From assembly GCA_963751395.1 (NCBI GenBank), contig CAVVUC010000002.1, positions 1,612,001 through 1,676,000 of the forward strand: DNA of 64,000 nucleotides, written 5' to 3'. A program made the position numbers and the translations under genes. The notes beneath the pieces are model-generated. The model was given only the letters and a program-made list of their open reading frames with translations. It had not been told where the DNA came from and did no database searches. This document shows, piece by piece, positions 28,001-36,145 of this stretch (the first letter of the stretch is position 1; every line of letters begins with the position of its first letter). The DNA comes from CAVVUC01 sp963751395. GTDB lineage: Bacteria; Verrucomicrobiota; Verrucomicrobiia; Chthoniobacterales; Chthoniobacteraceae.

Positions 28001-29549
28001 CCCGTGCCTGCATGTCCAGGCCGCTCTTGGCAACTATTGCGTGCCCAATTCGATCACGATCAACTGGACGCAACTCTCAGGCCCCGGCACGGTCACCTTT
28101 GGCGATCCAACCGCCGCCGACACGACCGCGCGGTTTTCCTCGGACGGCCTCTATGTGCTGCAATGCAGCGCCGCGAACATCTCCGGCACCGGCACCGCGC
28201 AGATCACGGTGGCCGTCAATTCGATGCTCACGTTTTCCCTTCGCGAAGGGGTCAACGGCTACAGCCACACGGCGACTTTGATCCGTGGCGACGGCACCTC
28301 CTACCAGAACATGAACTCCGGCGCGCGGCCCCTGTTGATAGTCGGAAAAACCAGCGCGGGCCTTCGCTCAGTGTTTTCCTACGACCTGTCCGCCCTGCAG
28401 CCGGACGTCAGCATCCAGAGCGCAAAGCTCGATCTCTGGACGAGTTCCGAGGCCGGCTCGGGCACGGTCGGAACTCTGGAAATCCACGCGCTCAACGGCA
28501 CTCCCGTCGAAGGAATTGGCGATGGCGTCAACGCCACCAGCGGCTCCGGAACCGGCGTGACCTGGATCACCCGCGACGGGCAGACCGGCACCGGCCATTC
28601 ATGGACAACGCCCGGCGGGGATTTCAGCGGCACCGTTCTTTCGAGCGTTCCCGGATTCAGCGGGACAAACACCAACGTCCAGAAAGCATTCAGCGCGACC
28701 ACCAACTTCACGAGCGCCGTGCAATCCGCCGTGTCGGCCCGCCAGCCGCTGAACTTCTTAATTTACGCGCCGACCAGCGAGGCCGGCACAGCCGCGAACC
28801 AATACACCCGGATCAGTTCCGACGACAACACCAACGCCGCGCAGCGTCCGCTGCTGACCCTGACGCTGTTCGGGAACTACGCGCCGGAGGTCGCCTGCGG
28901 AGCCGCACCGCCGGCAAGCAGCGGCATCGCGGCTGCGCTCAGTGGCACCGTGACGAATTCCGGCAGCGGCACGCTCACCTCCGCGTGGAGCCAGGTCAGC
29001 GGCCCCGGCACGGCTAGCTTCGGCAACTGCTCGCAACCGGCCACGACGGTGACTTTCAATGCGGGAGGCAATTACGTGCTGCGCTTGTCAGGAAGCAACG
29101 CGGCTGGCGAAACATTCAGTGAGATGGCAGTCACCGTGATTCCGAATCCACGCGTGTTCGCCAACTGGCGGGCGGCGCAGTGGCCCGGCATCACGGATGC
29201 GAACATCATTGCGCCCGACGCCGATCCCGACCGGGACGGGATCGCGAACCTGATGGAGTTCGCGTTGAGCACTTCTCCGACCGCTCCGAGCCGGTTCACG
29301 CCTGCGATCGTCGCATCGGGCACCAGCCTTGAATTCATCTACGCCCGCAACCGCACCGCTGCAGGCGTGACTTTCCAGGTCGAGTGGAGCGACTCGCTCG
29401 CGGCGGGAAGCTGGAGCGCTGCGGGCGTGACGGAGAGCGCCGTGGTTCCTGAACCGAATCCCGATCCGTCGCTGCAAACTTTCAGAGCCATCGTCCCGGT
29501 GGGCGGAAAAAAGAACTGTTTTGTCCGGCTGAAAGTAACGCAGCCTTGA
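25005..29549 (+). CDS. giant secreted FAD-dependent oxidoreductase (FAD_oxidored type) with nested carbohydrate-surface modules
   Basis: Exported protein of 1514 residues (signal peptide 1-20). A CBM/golvesin-like module (20-150, GRYYVWVRSRNW) precedes an FAD-binding region (about 185-560) with VVGGGVAGCCAA, VLGGNASQEIR and NLMMAGRCISVSHVGLGSPRVMNTGGQMG, the pattern of FAD_oxidored proteins found in polysaccharide loci. After it a golvesin-like domain is interrupted by a DNRLRE-like module (about 685-860). Next come an Ig-like module, a second DNRLRE-like module, another Ig-like module and a C-terminal tail ending RLKVTQP. The last 530 residues parallel those of the preceding gene. It follows that gene by 34 bases. 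The substrate is unknown. Confidence 0.75.
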   Translation: MKKSLLVCSLLLLVSAAAQAATVLVEAESFANAGGWKLDTQAVEQMGSPYLLAHGMGVPVLSASTTVSFPAAGRYYVWVRSRNWVPDFTGSQAPGRFKVAVDGTQLAAEFGAGTGLWHWESGGSVTVGANATVALVDLTGFDGRCDAIAFIQGSSQPPPDGGPELAAWRAAAFNESANPPVTQSFDCVVVGGGVAGCCAAVAAARSGITVALVNDRPVLGGNASQEIRVAPRGEPRHSIVLELGGTENGGTSAGDDARRLGIVQAEPNITVFMPSRAYGAGIDLTRKITHVDVRHAQTGARTRLQGAMFIDCTGDGWVGYWAGADYRMGREALSEFGETLGIPQPLVADSMTMGSSVMWSTTTTTGSSSFPAVPWAMAVSGTNKATSGGWEWEYGLSLNTITDAEAIRDHLLRAVYGNFSNAKKDSANANRYLSWVAYVPGKRESRRLMGDHILIESDVRNKVYFGDEVGTATWGIDLHYETAVSYLTWYNSTPVGRWYFPFRCLYSRNVPNLMMAGRCISVSHVGLGSPRVMNTGGQMGVAVGYAAAICKRYGIEPRDIYRSAERTTELKNWILAGVPGGTWPQPASRVTSAILDNTDAVPAVRVTGDWTADTTGTGYYGSNFLHDGNAGQGTMRVAYTPTLTLPGQYSIALRWPAAAGRATNTPVWICSNPEAPALSSAAPVTIRNAQPDTSFSPGEMLVGSFAGGDSARGLLHFDLSTIPAHAVIVSAELQLPISARDAESGAGLAGAEGLRVYRVSEPFTPGEVTWNSRATGTAWSTAGGSFDPGALSTLAAPVSPNVVTAGDAFVFPKTEGLTAAVTSALGTGTTLDLIVRTPSLETSSTTRSLYRFGAATLVVKYFAPQLPATCTVNQQTNGGQWVTLGGYDLPPEGATVIIGNDNANGTVVADAVRFVSLTASTSDVDNDGLPDCWELYYSKSETAADPDGDPDGDLYCNLYEFSAGTNPLDSRSVPTGPPPAPTVRIVSPAGRLVTLPHATPCLHVQAALGNYCVPNSITINWTQLSGPGTVTFGDPTAADTTARFSSDGLYVLQCSAANISGTGTAQITVAVNSMLTFSLREGVNGYSHTATLIRGDGTSYQNMNSGARPLLIVGKTSAGLRSVFSYDLSALQPDVSIQSAKLDLWTSSEAGSGTVGTLEIHALNGTPVEGIGDGVNATSGSGTGVTWITRDGQTGTGHSWTTPGGDFSGTVLSSVPGFSGTNTNVQKAFSATTNFTSAVQSAVSARQPLNFLIYAPTSEAGTAANQYTRISSDDNTNAAQRPLLTLTLFGNYAPEVACGAAPPASSGIAAALSGTVTNSGSGTLTSAWSQVSGPGTASFGNCSQPATTVTFNAGGNYVLRLSGSNAAGETFSEMAVTVIPNPRVFANWRAAQWPGITDANIIAPDADPDRDGIANLMEFALSTSPTAPSRFTPAIVASGTSLEFIYARNRTAAGVTFQVEWSDSLAAGSWSAAGVTESAVVPEPNPDPSLQTFRAIVPVGGKKNCFVRLKVTQP

Positions 29550-29627
29550 TCGAACAGGCCGCTTCGGCGACAACACACCGAACCCCAACCCGCCAAAACG
29601 CTTCATGCGCCTCCGCATCACACGTCC

Positions 29628-31133
29628 ATGAGAACCATCGCAGCACTCCTCTTCGCCGCGCACGTTGCCGTTGGCGCCCAGGATTTTGACATCAGGCAAT
29701 ACGGCGCAACCGGCAACGGCACTGCGATGGATACCGCTGCGATCCAGAAAGCCATCGATGCCGCGGCAGCTGCCGGCGGCGGGACGGTGGTCTTTCCGCC
29801 CGGGACTTACCTCAGCGGTTCGGTCTATCTGAAGAGCCACGTGAAACTACAGTTGGACCTGGGTGCGACGCTGTTGGGAAGCCCGCGCCGGGCCGACTAT
29901 CGGAAGCTGCACTTTTATGGCCTGCTCCTGGCCAACAACCAGGAGGACATCGGGATTTTCGGGAAAGGCGTCATCAACGGCCAGGGCAAAATCCTTGCCG
30001 CGGACGCGCCGGGTCCGATGATGGGAGCGGGCATCCCTTACGCCAGGGAAGGCGAGCGGCCGGTGCTCATCAGTTTCCTCAACTGCCGCAACGTCACCGT
30101 CCGGGACATCACCCTCAAGGAGAGCGCGTGCTGGGTGCAGGTTTACCGCGACTGCGAGAATGTCACCCTGGAGAACCTCACCGTCCGCACCATGTCGGCA
30201 GTCACCAACGACGGCCTCGACATAGACGGCTGTTCGCACGTTGTGGTAAGGGGGTGCGACATCGACTCGGAGGACGATGGGATCTGTCTCAAGTCGAGCC
30301 GCAAGGCGTGCGATGACATCCTGGTGGAAAACTGCCGCGTGCGCTCCAGTTGCAACGCCTTGAAGTTCGGCACCGCCTCAGCCGGGGGGTTTAAAAACAT
30401 CACGATCCGCAACCTGGAGATCTACGACACCTACCTCTCCGCGATCGCGCTGGAGAGCGTCGATGGCGGTGCGCTGGAAAACGTGAACATCTCCAAGATT
30501 AAAATCACCGACACGAACAACGCGCTCTTCATCCGGCTCGGACACCGCAACGTCAACGGGCCGGTCGGGTCGCTTCGCGGCGTCACGATCAGCGATGTCA
30601 CCGCCGAGATTCCCAACCGGCCGCGTGAGCAGATGAACAAGTTCCCGCCCGGCTGGCGGCACATGTGTAATACACTCATCACCGCTTCAATCACCGGTCT
30701 TCCGGGGAACCCGGTGCGGGATGTCACGCTCAGGAACATCTCGATCCTTTACGGCGGCATCGGCAGCACTCCCAAGCCAGACCATCACCGCATCGACAAC
30801 CTGGACAACGTGCCGGAATGCGCGGAGCAATACCCCGAGTCGAAGATGTTTGGAACGCTGCCCGCATGGGGTTTTTACTGCCGCCACGCCGAGGGCATCA
30901 AGTTCGAGAACGTCACGCTCCGGGTGAAAGGCAAGGATTACCGCCCCGCGCTCGTGTGCGATGATGTGAAGGACATTCTGCTGGATGGATTCCGCGTCCA
31001 GTCGGCCGGAAGCGAGCCGGTGATCGTGCTCAAGGACGTGCAGGGGGCGACGATTCGCAACAGCCCCACTCCGCCGGGAACCCGTCGCTTCGTCGAAAAA
31101 ATGGGCACCACGCAAGAGGTGAGAGGCCCTTAG
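29628..31133 (+). CDS. secreted GH28 polygalacturonase / rhamnogalacturonan hydrolase
   Basis: Exported right-handed beta-helix enzyme of 501 residues (signal peptide to about residue 16). The opening FDIRQYGATGNGTAMDTAAIQKAIDAA is typical of GH28. The catalytic region is seen as NDGLDIDGCSHVVVRGCDIDSEDDGICLKS, carrying the Asp pairs of the family, followed by NITIRNLEIYDT. It should cut uronate-containing backbone and thus feed the ExuT-like transporter. It is co-oriented with the FAD protein (78-base gap) and the second GH106 (about 55 bases). Confidence 0.88.
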   Translation: MRTIAALLFAAHVAVGAQDFDIRQYGATGNGTAMDTAAIQKAIDAAAAAGGGTVVFPPGTYLSGSVYLKSHVKLQLDLGATLLGSPRRADYRKLHFYGLLLANNQEDIGIFGKGVINGQGKILAADAPGPMMGAGIPYAREGERPVLISFLNCRNVTVRDITLKESACWVQVYRDCENVTLENLTVRTMSAVTNDGLDIDGCSHVVVRGCDIDSEDDGICLKSSRKACDDILVENCRVRSSCNALKFGTASAGGFKNITIRNLEIYDTYLSAIALESVDGGALENVNISKIKITDTNNALFIRLGHRNVNGPVGSLRGVTISDVTAEIPNRPREQMNKFPPGWRHMCNTLITASITGLPGNPVRDVTLRNISILYGGIGSTPKPDHHRIDNLDNVPECAEQYPESKMFGTLPAWGFYCRHAEGIKFENVTLRVKGKDYRPALVCDDVKDILLDGFRVQSAGSEPVIVLKDVQGATIRNSPTPPGTRRFVEKMGTTQEVRGP

Positions 31134-31187
31134 TCAACCTGTTACAACCGCCCAATGACAACGCCCGCACCAAGGAAAAGACGTCCG

Positions 31188-34046
31188 ATGAAACAATTGC
31201 TCCTCCTGTTGTTGTTAACCACGCCGGCGTTGGCGAATGACTTGGAAACGCAGTTTGCGAATCCGCCCGACTCGGCGCGTCCGTGGGTCTGGGCGCACTG
31301 GCTGCACGGAAATGTGACGCGCGAAAGCATCACGCGCGATCTCGAGGCGATCAAGCGGGTCGGATTGGGCGGGGTCACGATGTTCGATGTCGCGCAGCCG
31401 GGGATTCCGCCGGGGCAAAATCCTTACATGAGCCGAAACTGGCAGGAGTTGTTCGCCCACGAGATCGCCGAGGCCGGACGGCTGGGGCTCGAGGTGATGA
31501 GCCAGAACGGTGCCGGCTACAGCGGCAATGGCGGGCCGTGGATCAGCGCCGAACTGGGATCGCAGATGATCGTGGAAAGCGCGGTTCGCGTGAACGGCGG
31601 CCGGCATTTTTCCGGCAAGCTGCCGCAGCCCGAAGCCAACGGCGGGTTCTATCGCGATGTCGCCGTGCTGGCCGTGTGCGAGACGGAGGCGCAGGGGAAG
31701 TTCAAGCTCGACGGCCTGGACATGAAGCGGCTCGTCTGGCTGAACTACATTCGCTGGAAGGGGACACAAAGCGCGCCGCTCGATGCGAAGGTGGACTCCG
31801 CGGTTTGCATTTCGCCGGAAAAGATTGTGAATCTGACCGGAAAAATGGCTGCCGACGGCAGGCTCGAATGGGACGCGCCGGCTGGTGGCGACTGGACGCT
31901 CCTGCGCTTCGGCCACACCTGGACCGGCCAGAAAACGCTGCCCGCACCCCCGGAAGGCGAGGGGCCCGAATGCGACAAGCTCGACAAGCGAGGCATCCAG
32001 ACGCATTTCGATCACGTGATGAAACGGATGGTGAAACTGGCGGGGCCGTCGGCGGGGAAAACATTTGCGTCCTTCTTCGTGGACAGTTGGGAAGCCGGCG
32101 GCCAGAACTGGACGGAGAAAATGCCGGAGGAGTTCAAGCGGCGGCGCGGGTATGACATCATCCCTTATCTCCCGGTGATGACGGGCCGCGTCGTGGGAGA
32201 CCTTCAGACTTCGGAACGCTTCTTGTACGACCTGCGGCAGACCGTTTCGGAACTCGTCACGGAAAACTTCTGGGCCGAGATGCAACGGCTCTGCCACGAA
32301 CAAGGAATGAAGATCGCCATCGAGCCTTACATCACGACGGGCAACGACCTCGACGCCGCCAATTTCACCGACGAACCGATGGGCGAATTCTGGAGTCAGC
32401 CGTTCCAGCCGAACGACTATCGCAACACCGTCAAGGCGGCGGTTTCCGTCGCCGATCTGAACGGCCAGATCATCGTCGGCGCGGAGGCCTTCACCGCCAG
32501 CGAGCAGGAACGCTGGCTCGCGCATCCGGCGAAACTCAAGGCGCTGGGCGACCAGATTTTCTGCCTTGGCTGCAACCGCTTCCAAATCCACCGCTTCGCC
32601 ATGCAGCGGTTTCCCCAGCTCAAGCCCGGCATGACGATGGGAAAATGGGGCCAGCATTACGATCGGACCCAGACCTGGTGGGAATGGTCGAAGCCGTGGC
32701 ACGATTACCTCGCGCGCTGCCAGTTCATGCTGCGCCAGGGGCCGGTGGTTGCCGACGTGCTGGCGGTCGTGCCGGAGGAACCGCTCTACCGGTTCGATCA
32801 CAAGCCGATTGCCGGCCACGACTACGACGCCTGCGGGCCGGACCTTTTCAAACGCATCACCCGCGACGACGGCAATCCCGGCATGCGCTACAAACTTGTG
32901 ACCGTCGATCACACCGGCACGATGACGCTGGCGAGGCTGAAAAAACTCCGCGATCTGGTTGCCGGTGGAGCCAGCCTGCTTGGAGAACCGCCCACGGCAA
33001 CGCCCGGACTGGAGAACGTGCCAGCGGCGGACGAGGAACTGCGGAAGCTTGCCGCCGAAATCTGGGGCACGTCAGGTGAAACCGAGCGCACGTTTGGAAA
33101 TGGCCGCGTTTTCCGTGGCATCACGCCGGCAGAGGCGCTGGCGCGGCTCGGCGTGCCGCCCGACTTCACCGGGCCGGAAAATGTGACGTGGATTCACCGG
33201 GCCAACGCCGGGACGGACATCTATTTCGTCGCGTCCGCATCGGACAAACCCGTGACCGCCACCTGCACATTCCGCGTTCACGGCAAGGCAGCCGAGCTTT
33301 GGGATCCGGAAACCGGCGCGATCCGCTCGCTGGATACTTTCCCGGCTGATGAACAGCGCGTGACCGCCCAAGTTCCGCTTGGGCCGAGCGGCTCCGCTTT
33401 TGTGGTGTTCCGCGCATCCAATCCGGCGACACACCCCATCTCATCCGCTCCGCGTGACGGCGGCGAAAAGGAATCTGCCGAACCGCGCCAGATTGCCGGG
33501 CCATGGACCTTGACGTTCCCCGCTGACAGCGGAGTCAGGCAGCCCGTGAAGTTCGACGAACTCATCTCGTGGAGCCAGCACGCGGATAACAACGTCAAAC
33601 ATTTCTCCGGCACCGCAGTTTATCGGAGCACCTTCAGCCTGCCTGCTGTCAAATCGCCAGTTTATCTCGACCTGGGTCGCGTGGAAGTGATGGCCCGTGT
33701 CCAGGTCAACAACCGTGATCTCGGAATCCTCTGGAAACCGCCCTATCGCATCGACATCACGGAGGCCATCAAACCCGGCGCCAACAAGCTGGAAGTCTCC
33801 GTGGTCAACTTATGGGTGAACCGCATGATCGGCGACGAAGCGCTGCCGCCGGACTGCAAGCGGGACAAGAAGGGGCTTTTGGAAAGCTGGCCGCAATGGG
33901 TGCTCGACGGGAAGACCAGCCCGGCCGGCCGCCGGTCGTTCGTGACTTATCCCCTGTGGAAAAAAGACGAGCCGCTACAGGACTCCGGGCTGCTCGGTCC
34001 GGTGATGTTGCGGTTCCCCGTGACGACCTTGCCGGATAAGAGTTGA
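31188..34046 (+). CDS. secreted GH106-type alpha-L-rhamnosidase (second copy)
   Basis: Exported glycosidase of 952 residues. ATG 31188 is chosen because it gives a clean signal peptide (MKQLLLLLLLTTPALA) and has AAGGA at 31172-31176. The mature start DLETQFANPPDSARPWVWAHWLHGNVTRE is a stronger match to GH106 than the first copy. The barrel contains SQNGAGYSGNGGPWI, DSWEAGGQNWTEKMPEE and GAEAFTA. The C-terminal sandwich has LGRVEVMARVQVNNRDLGILWKPPYR and VVNLWVNRMIGDEALP. It likely acts with GH28 on rhamnogalacturonan fragments. Confidence 0.88.
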   Translation: MKQLLLLLLLTTPALANDLETQFANPPDSARPWVWAHWLHGNVTRESITRDLEAIKRVGLGGVTMFDVAQPGIPPGQNPYMSRNWQELFAHEIAEAGRLGLEVMSQNGAGYSGNGGPWISAELGSQMIVESAVRVNGGRHFSGKLPQPEANGGFYRDVAVLAVCETEAQGKFKLDGLDMKRLVWLNYIRWKGTQSAPLDAKVDSAVCISPEKIVNLTGKMAADGRLEWDAPAGGDWTLLRFGHTWTGQKTLPAPPEGEGPECDKLDKRGIQTHFDHVMKRMVKLAGPSAGKTFASFFVDSWEAGGQNWTEKMPEEFKRRRGYDIIPYLPVMTGRVVGDLQTSERFLYDLRQTVSELVTENFWAEMQRLCHEQGMKIAIEPYITTGNDLDAANFTDEPMGEFWSQPFQPNDYRNTVKAAVSVADLNGQIIVGAEAFTASEQERWLAHPAKLKALGDQIFCLGCNRFQIHRFAMQRFPQLKPGMTMGKWGQHYDRTQTWWEWSKPWHDYLARCQFMLRQGPVVADVLAVVPEEPLYRFDHKPIAGHDYDACGPDLFKRITRDDGNPGMRYKLVTVDHTGTMTLARLKKLRDLVAGGASLLGEPPTATPGLENVPAADEELRKLAAEIWGTSGETERTFGNGRVFRGITPAEALARLGVPPDFTGPENVTWIHRANAGTDIYFVASASDKPVTATCTFRVHGKAAELWDPETGAIRSLDTFPADEQRVTAQVPLGPSGSAFVVFRASNPATHPISSAPRDGGEKESAEPRQIAGPWTLTFPADSGVRQPVKFDELISWSQHADNNVKHFSGTAVYRSTFSLPAVKSPVYLDLGRVEVMARVQVNNRDLGILWKPPYRIDITEAIKPGANKLEVSVVNLWVNRMIGDEALPPDCKRDKKGLLESWPQWVLDGKTSPAGRRSFVTYPLWKKDEPLQDSGLLGPVMLRFPVTTLPDKS

Positions 34047-34081
34047 AGGCCGGCATGTTTTCCGTGTGACTCTCGCATTTT

Positions 34082-35535
34082 ATGAAAACCACCCGTCGCC
34101 TTCTCACCGCCCTGCTGTTCGTCCTGATGGCCGCGATCTGCGGTGCCGCCGATTTTCCGCAGAAACCCAACATCATCTACATCCTCGCCGATGATGCCGG
34201 CTACGGCGACCTCGGCTGCTACGGGCAGAAGAAGTTCACCACGCCGAACCTCGACCGCATGGCCGCGGAGGGGATGAAATTCACGCGGCACTACGCGGGT
34301 TCCACCGTTTGCGCGCCCTCGCGCTGCGCGTTGATGACGGGCCTGCACACCGGTCACTGCCGCGTGCGCGGGAACGGCCCCGGCTTCATCCCGGACACGG
34401 ATTTGACGGTGCCGAAGCTGCTGAAGAGCGCGGGCTACACGACGGCATGCATCGGCAAATACGGACTCGGGTCGCCTCTGCCGGTGGATGATCCGAACAA
34501 AAAGGGCTTCGATCACTTCTTCGGCTACGTGGACACGACGCACGCGCACAACTGCTACACGACGTTCCTCATCCAAGACGGGAAGCGCGTGCCGCTGGAC
34601 AACGAAATCATCCCCGGCACCGAGGGAAAAATCGAAGGCACCGGCGTGGCCACGCGCGAAGGCCGCCGGGAGTGGGCCCGCAGCTGATTGCCGACGATGT
34701 CCAGCGCTGGCTCGACGAGCGCGCCAACGAAAAAGACAAGCCGTTCTTTCTCTATTACGCGCTGAACCTGCCGCACGCGAACAACGAGGCGGGCAACGCG
34801 AAATCGCCGCTCGGCCACGGGCTGGAGTCGCCAAGCTACGGCGAGTTCGCGGGCAAGGACTGGCCAGATGTGGAAAAGGGGTTCGCCAGCGTGATGCGGT
34901 TCGTGGACGATCAGGTCGGCGCGGTCCTCGCGAAGCTCAAGACGCTCGGCCTCGATGAAAACACGGTCGTTTTCTTCACGAGCGACAACGGCCCGCACGA
35001 GGAGGGGTTGCATCGTGTCGCGTTCTTCCAGTCCAATGACGGACTCACGGGCAAGAAACGCGACCTTACCGAGGGCGGCGTGCGCGAGCCGTTCATCGCG
35101 CGCTGGCCCGGCAAAATCAAAGCCGGCAGCGTGAGCGAGCATAGCAGCGGGTTTCAGGATTTCATGCCGACCGCCGCGGAACTCGCGGGCACGAGCGTGA
35201 CGGCGGCGTGCGATGGCATTTCGTTCGTGCCGGCGTTGCTCGGCAAGAACAACGGGCAGAAGCAGCACCCGTATCTGTTCTGGAACTTCATGGAACAGGG
35301 CGGCAAGCAGTCCGTGCTCCAGTGGCCGTGGAAACTCATCCATCTGAACACGGGCATTGTGGACGCGGGGCCAAAGAAAGCCGCAAAGAACAAGGCCGCA
35401 GCCGCGAAGCCGATGGAAGTCCAGTTGTTCAACCTGGAAGCCGATCCCACGGAGCAGAAAAATGTGGCGGCGGAAAACTCGGCAATCGTGAAGCGCCTCG
35501 AAGCGCCGATGCGGGAAGCGTGGAACGCTCCCTAA
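34082..35535 (+). pseudogene. secreted sulfatase, one frameshift
   Basis: Arylsulfatase-type enzyme (about 480 residues once joined) with signal peptide, metal site YILADDAGYGDLGCYG (34-48) and the formylglycine motif CAPSR starting at Cys77. The first frame ends at 34687 shortly after GTGVATREG. The second takes over near 34690 with PQLIADDVQRWLDERA and runs to 35535 with FFTSDNGPHEEG and LTEGGVREPFIARWPG. A single indel in the GC-rich 34655-34690 stretch explains it, so it may be intact in the organism. It implies sulfated substrates. No maturase (anSME or FGE) gene is in the window. Confidence 0.85.
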
Positions 35536-36145
35536 CAGCAAAAGGCTCGCCGATTGTTCACGTTCGGATTTGTGCAGGTCGCGAACTCGCTGGCCGAGCT
35601 TCCGTGATCGAGACCGATGATTCCTCCGCCAGGAGCGGTGGGGACTGTGGCATCCCAAACCAAGCCGTTGTCGAAGGAGGTGGATTTGCAAAACCTCGGC
35701 AACGGTGAAGCCGGTGATGAATTAACCCTGCGCCATGCCGAGGCGCGAGGTGTCAACGATCAACGCGAGAAAAGGAACGGATTGGGGAATGCGGCTCCGA
35801 TGCGTCCAAAATCTGCAATGTTTCCCTTCACGACAGTCAAATCACAGCGCAAATGCGTGGCTACCAGAAGTCCATCGATCAATATCAATGCGGGCTATAC
35901 CAATTATTGAAGATATTGATTGGCTGGCTTCAGGCGTTGAGATATACTGGATATTAAAAGCAGGGGAAAATTGAACGATTTCGGCGAAAGAAAATCACAG
36001 ACGAAAACGATGAACGAAGAGAGAGCACAGAACTTTCCAATCGCGTCTATCATTTCATTGAGCCTGATTCTTTCCTGCGGTGTAGCCGCCGCAAGCGGAT
36101 CGAACGCGATCTCGACGACCTGCGATTTGTTAACACTGAACACCT
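35536..36145. other. intergenic, no supported gene
   Basis: This 610-base gap between the sulfatase and the RHS gene is more AT-rich from about 35800 on than its neighbours. Short ORFs on both strands show no family resemblance. It holds a promoter-like sequence at 35920-35948 and otherwise nothing recognised. Confidence 0.5.
35920..35948 (+). promoter_or_regulatory. candidate sigma70-type promoter for the RHS gene
   Basis: TTGGCT (35920-35925) and TATACT (35943-35948) are separated by 17 bases, in an AT-rich stretch about 200 bases upstream of the RHS start. This is based on consensus likeness alone. Confidence 0.35.

Noticed and set aside
35532..35756. Minus-strand 74-codon frame after the sulfatase
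   Set aside because: Its translation suggested a secreted-protein tail at first sight, but no start, signal or family match supports it.
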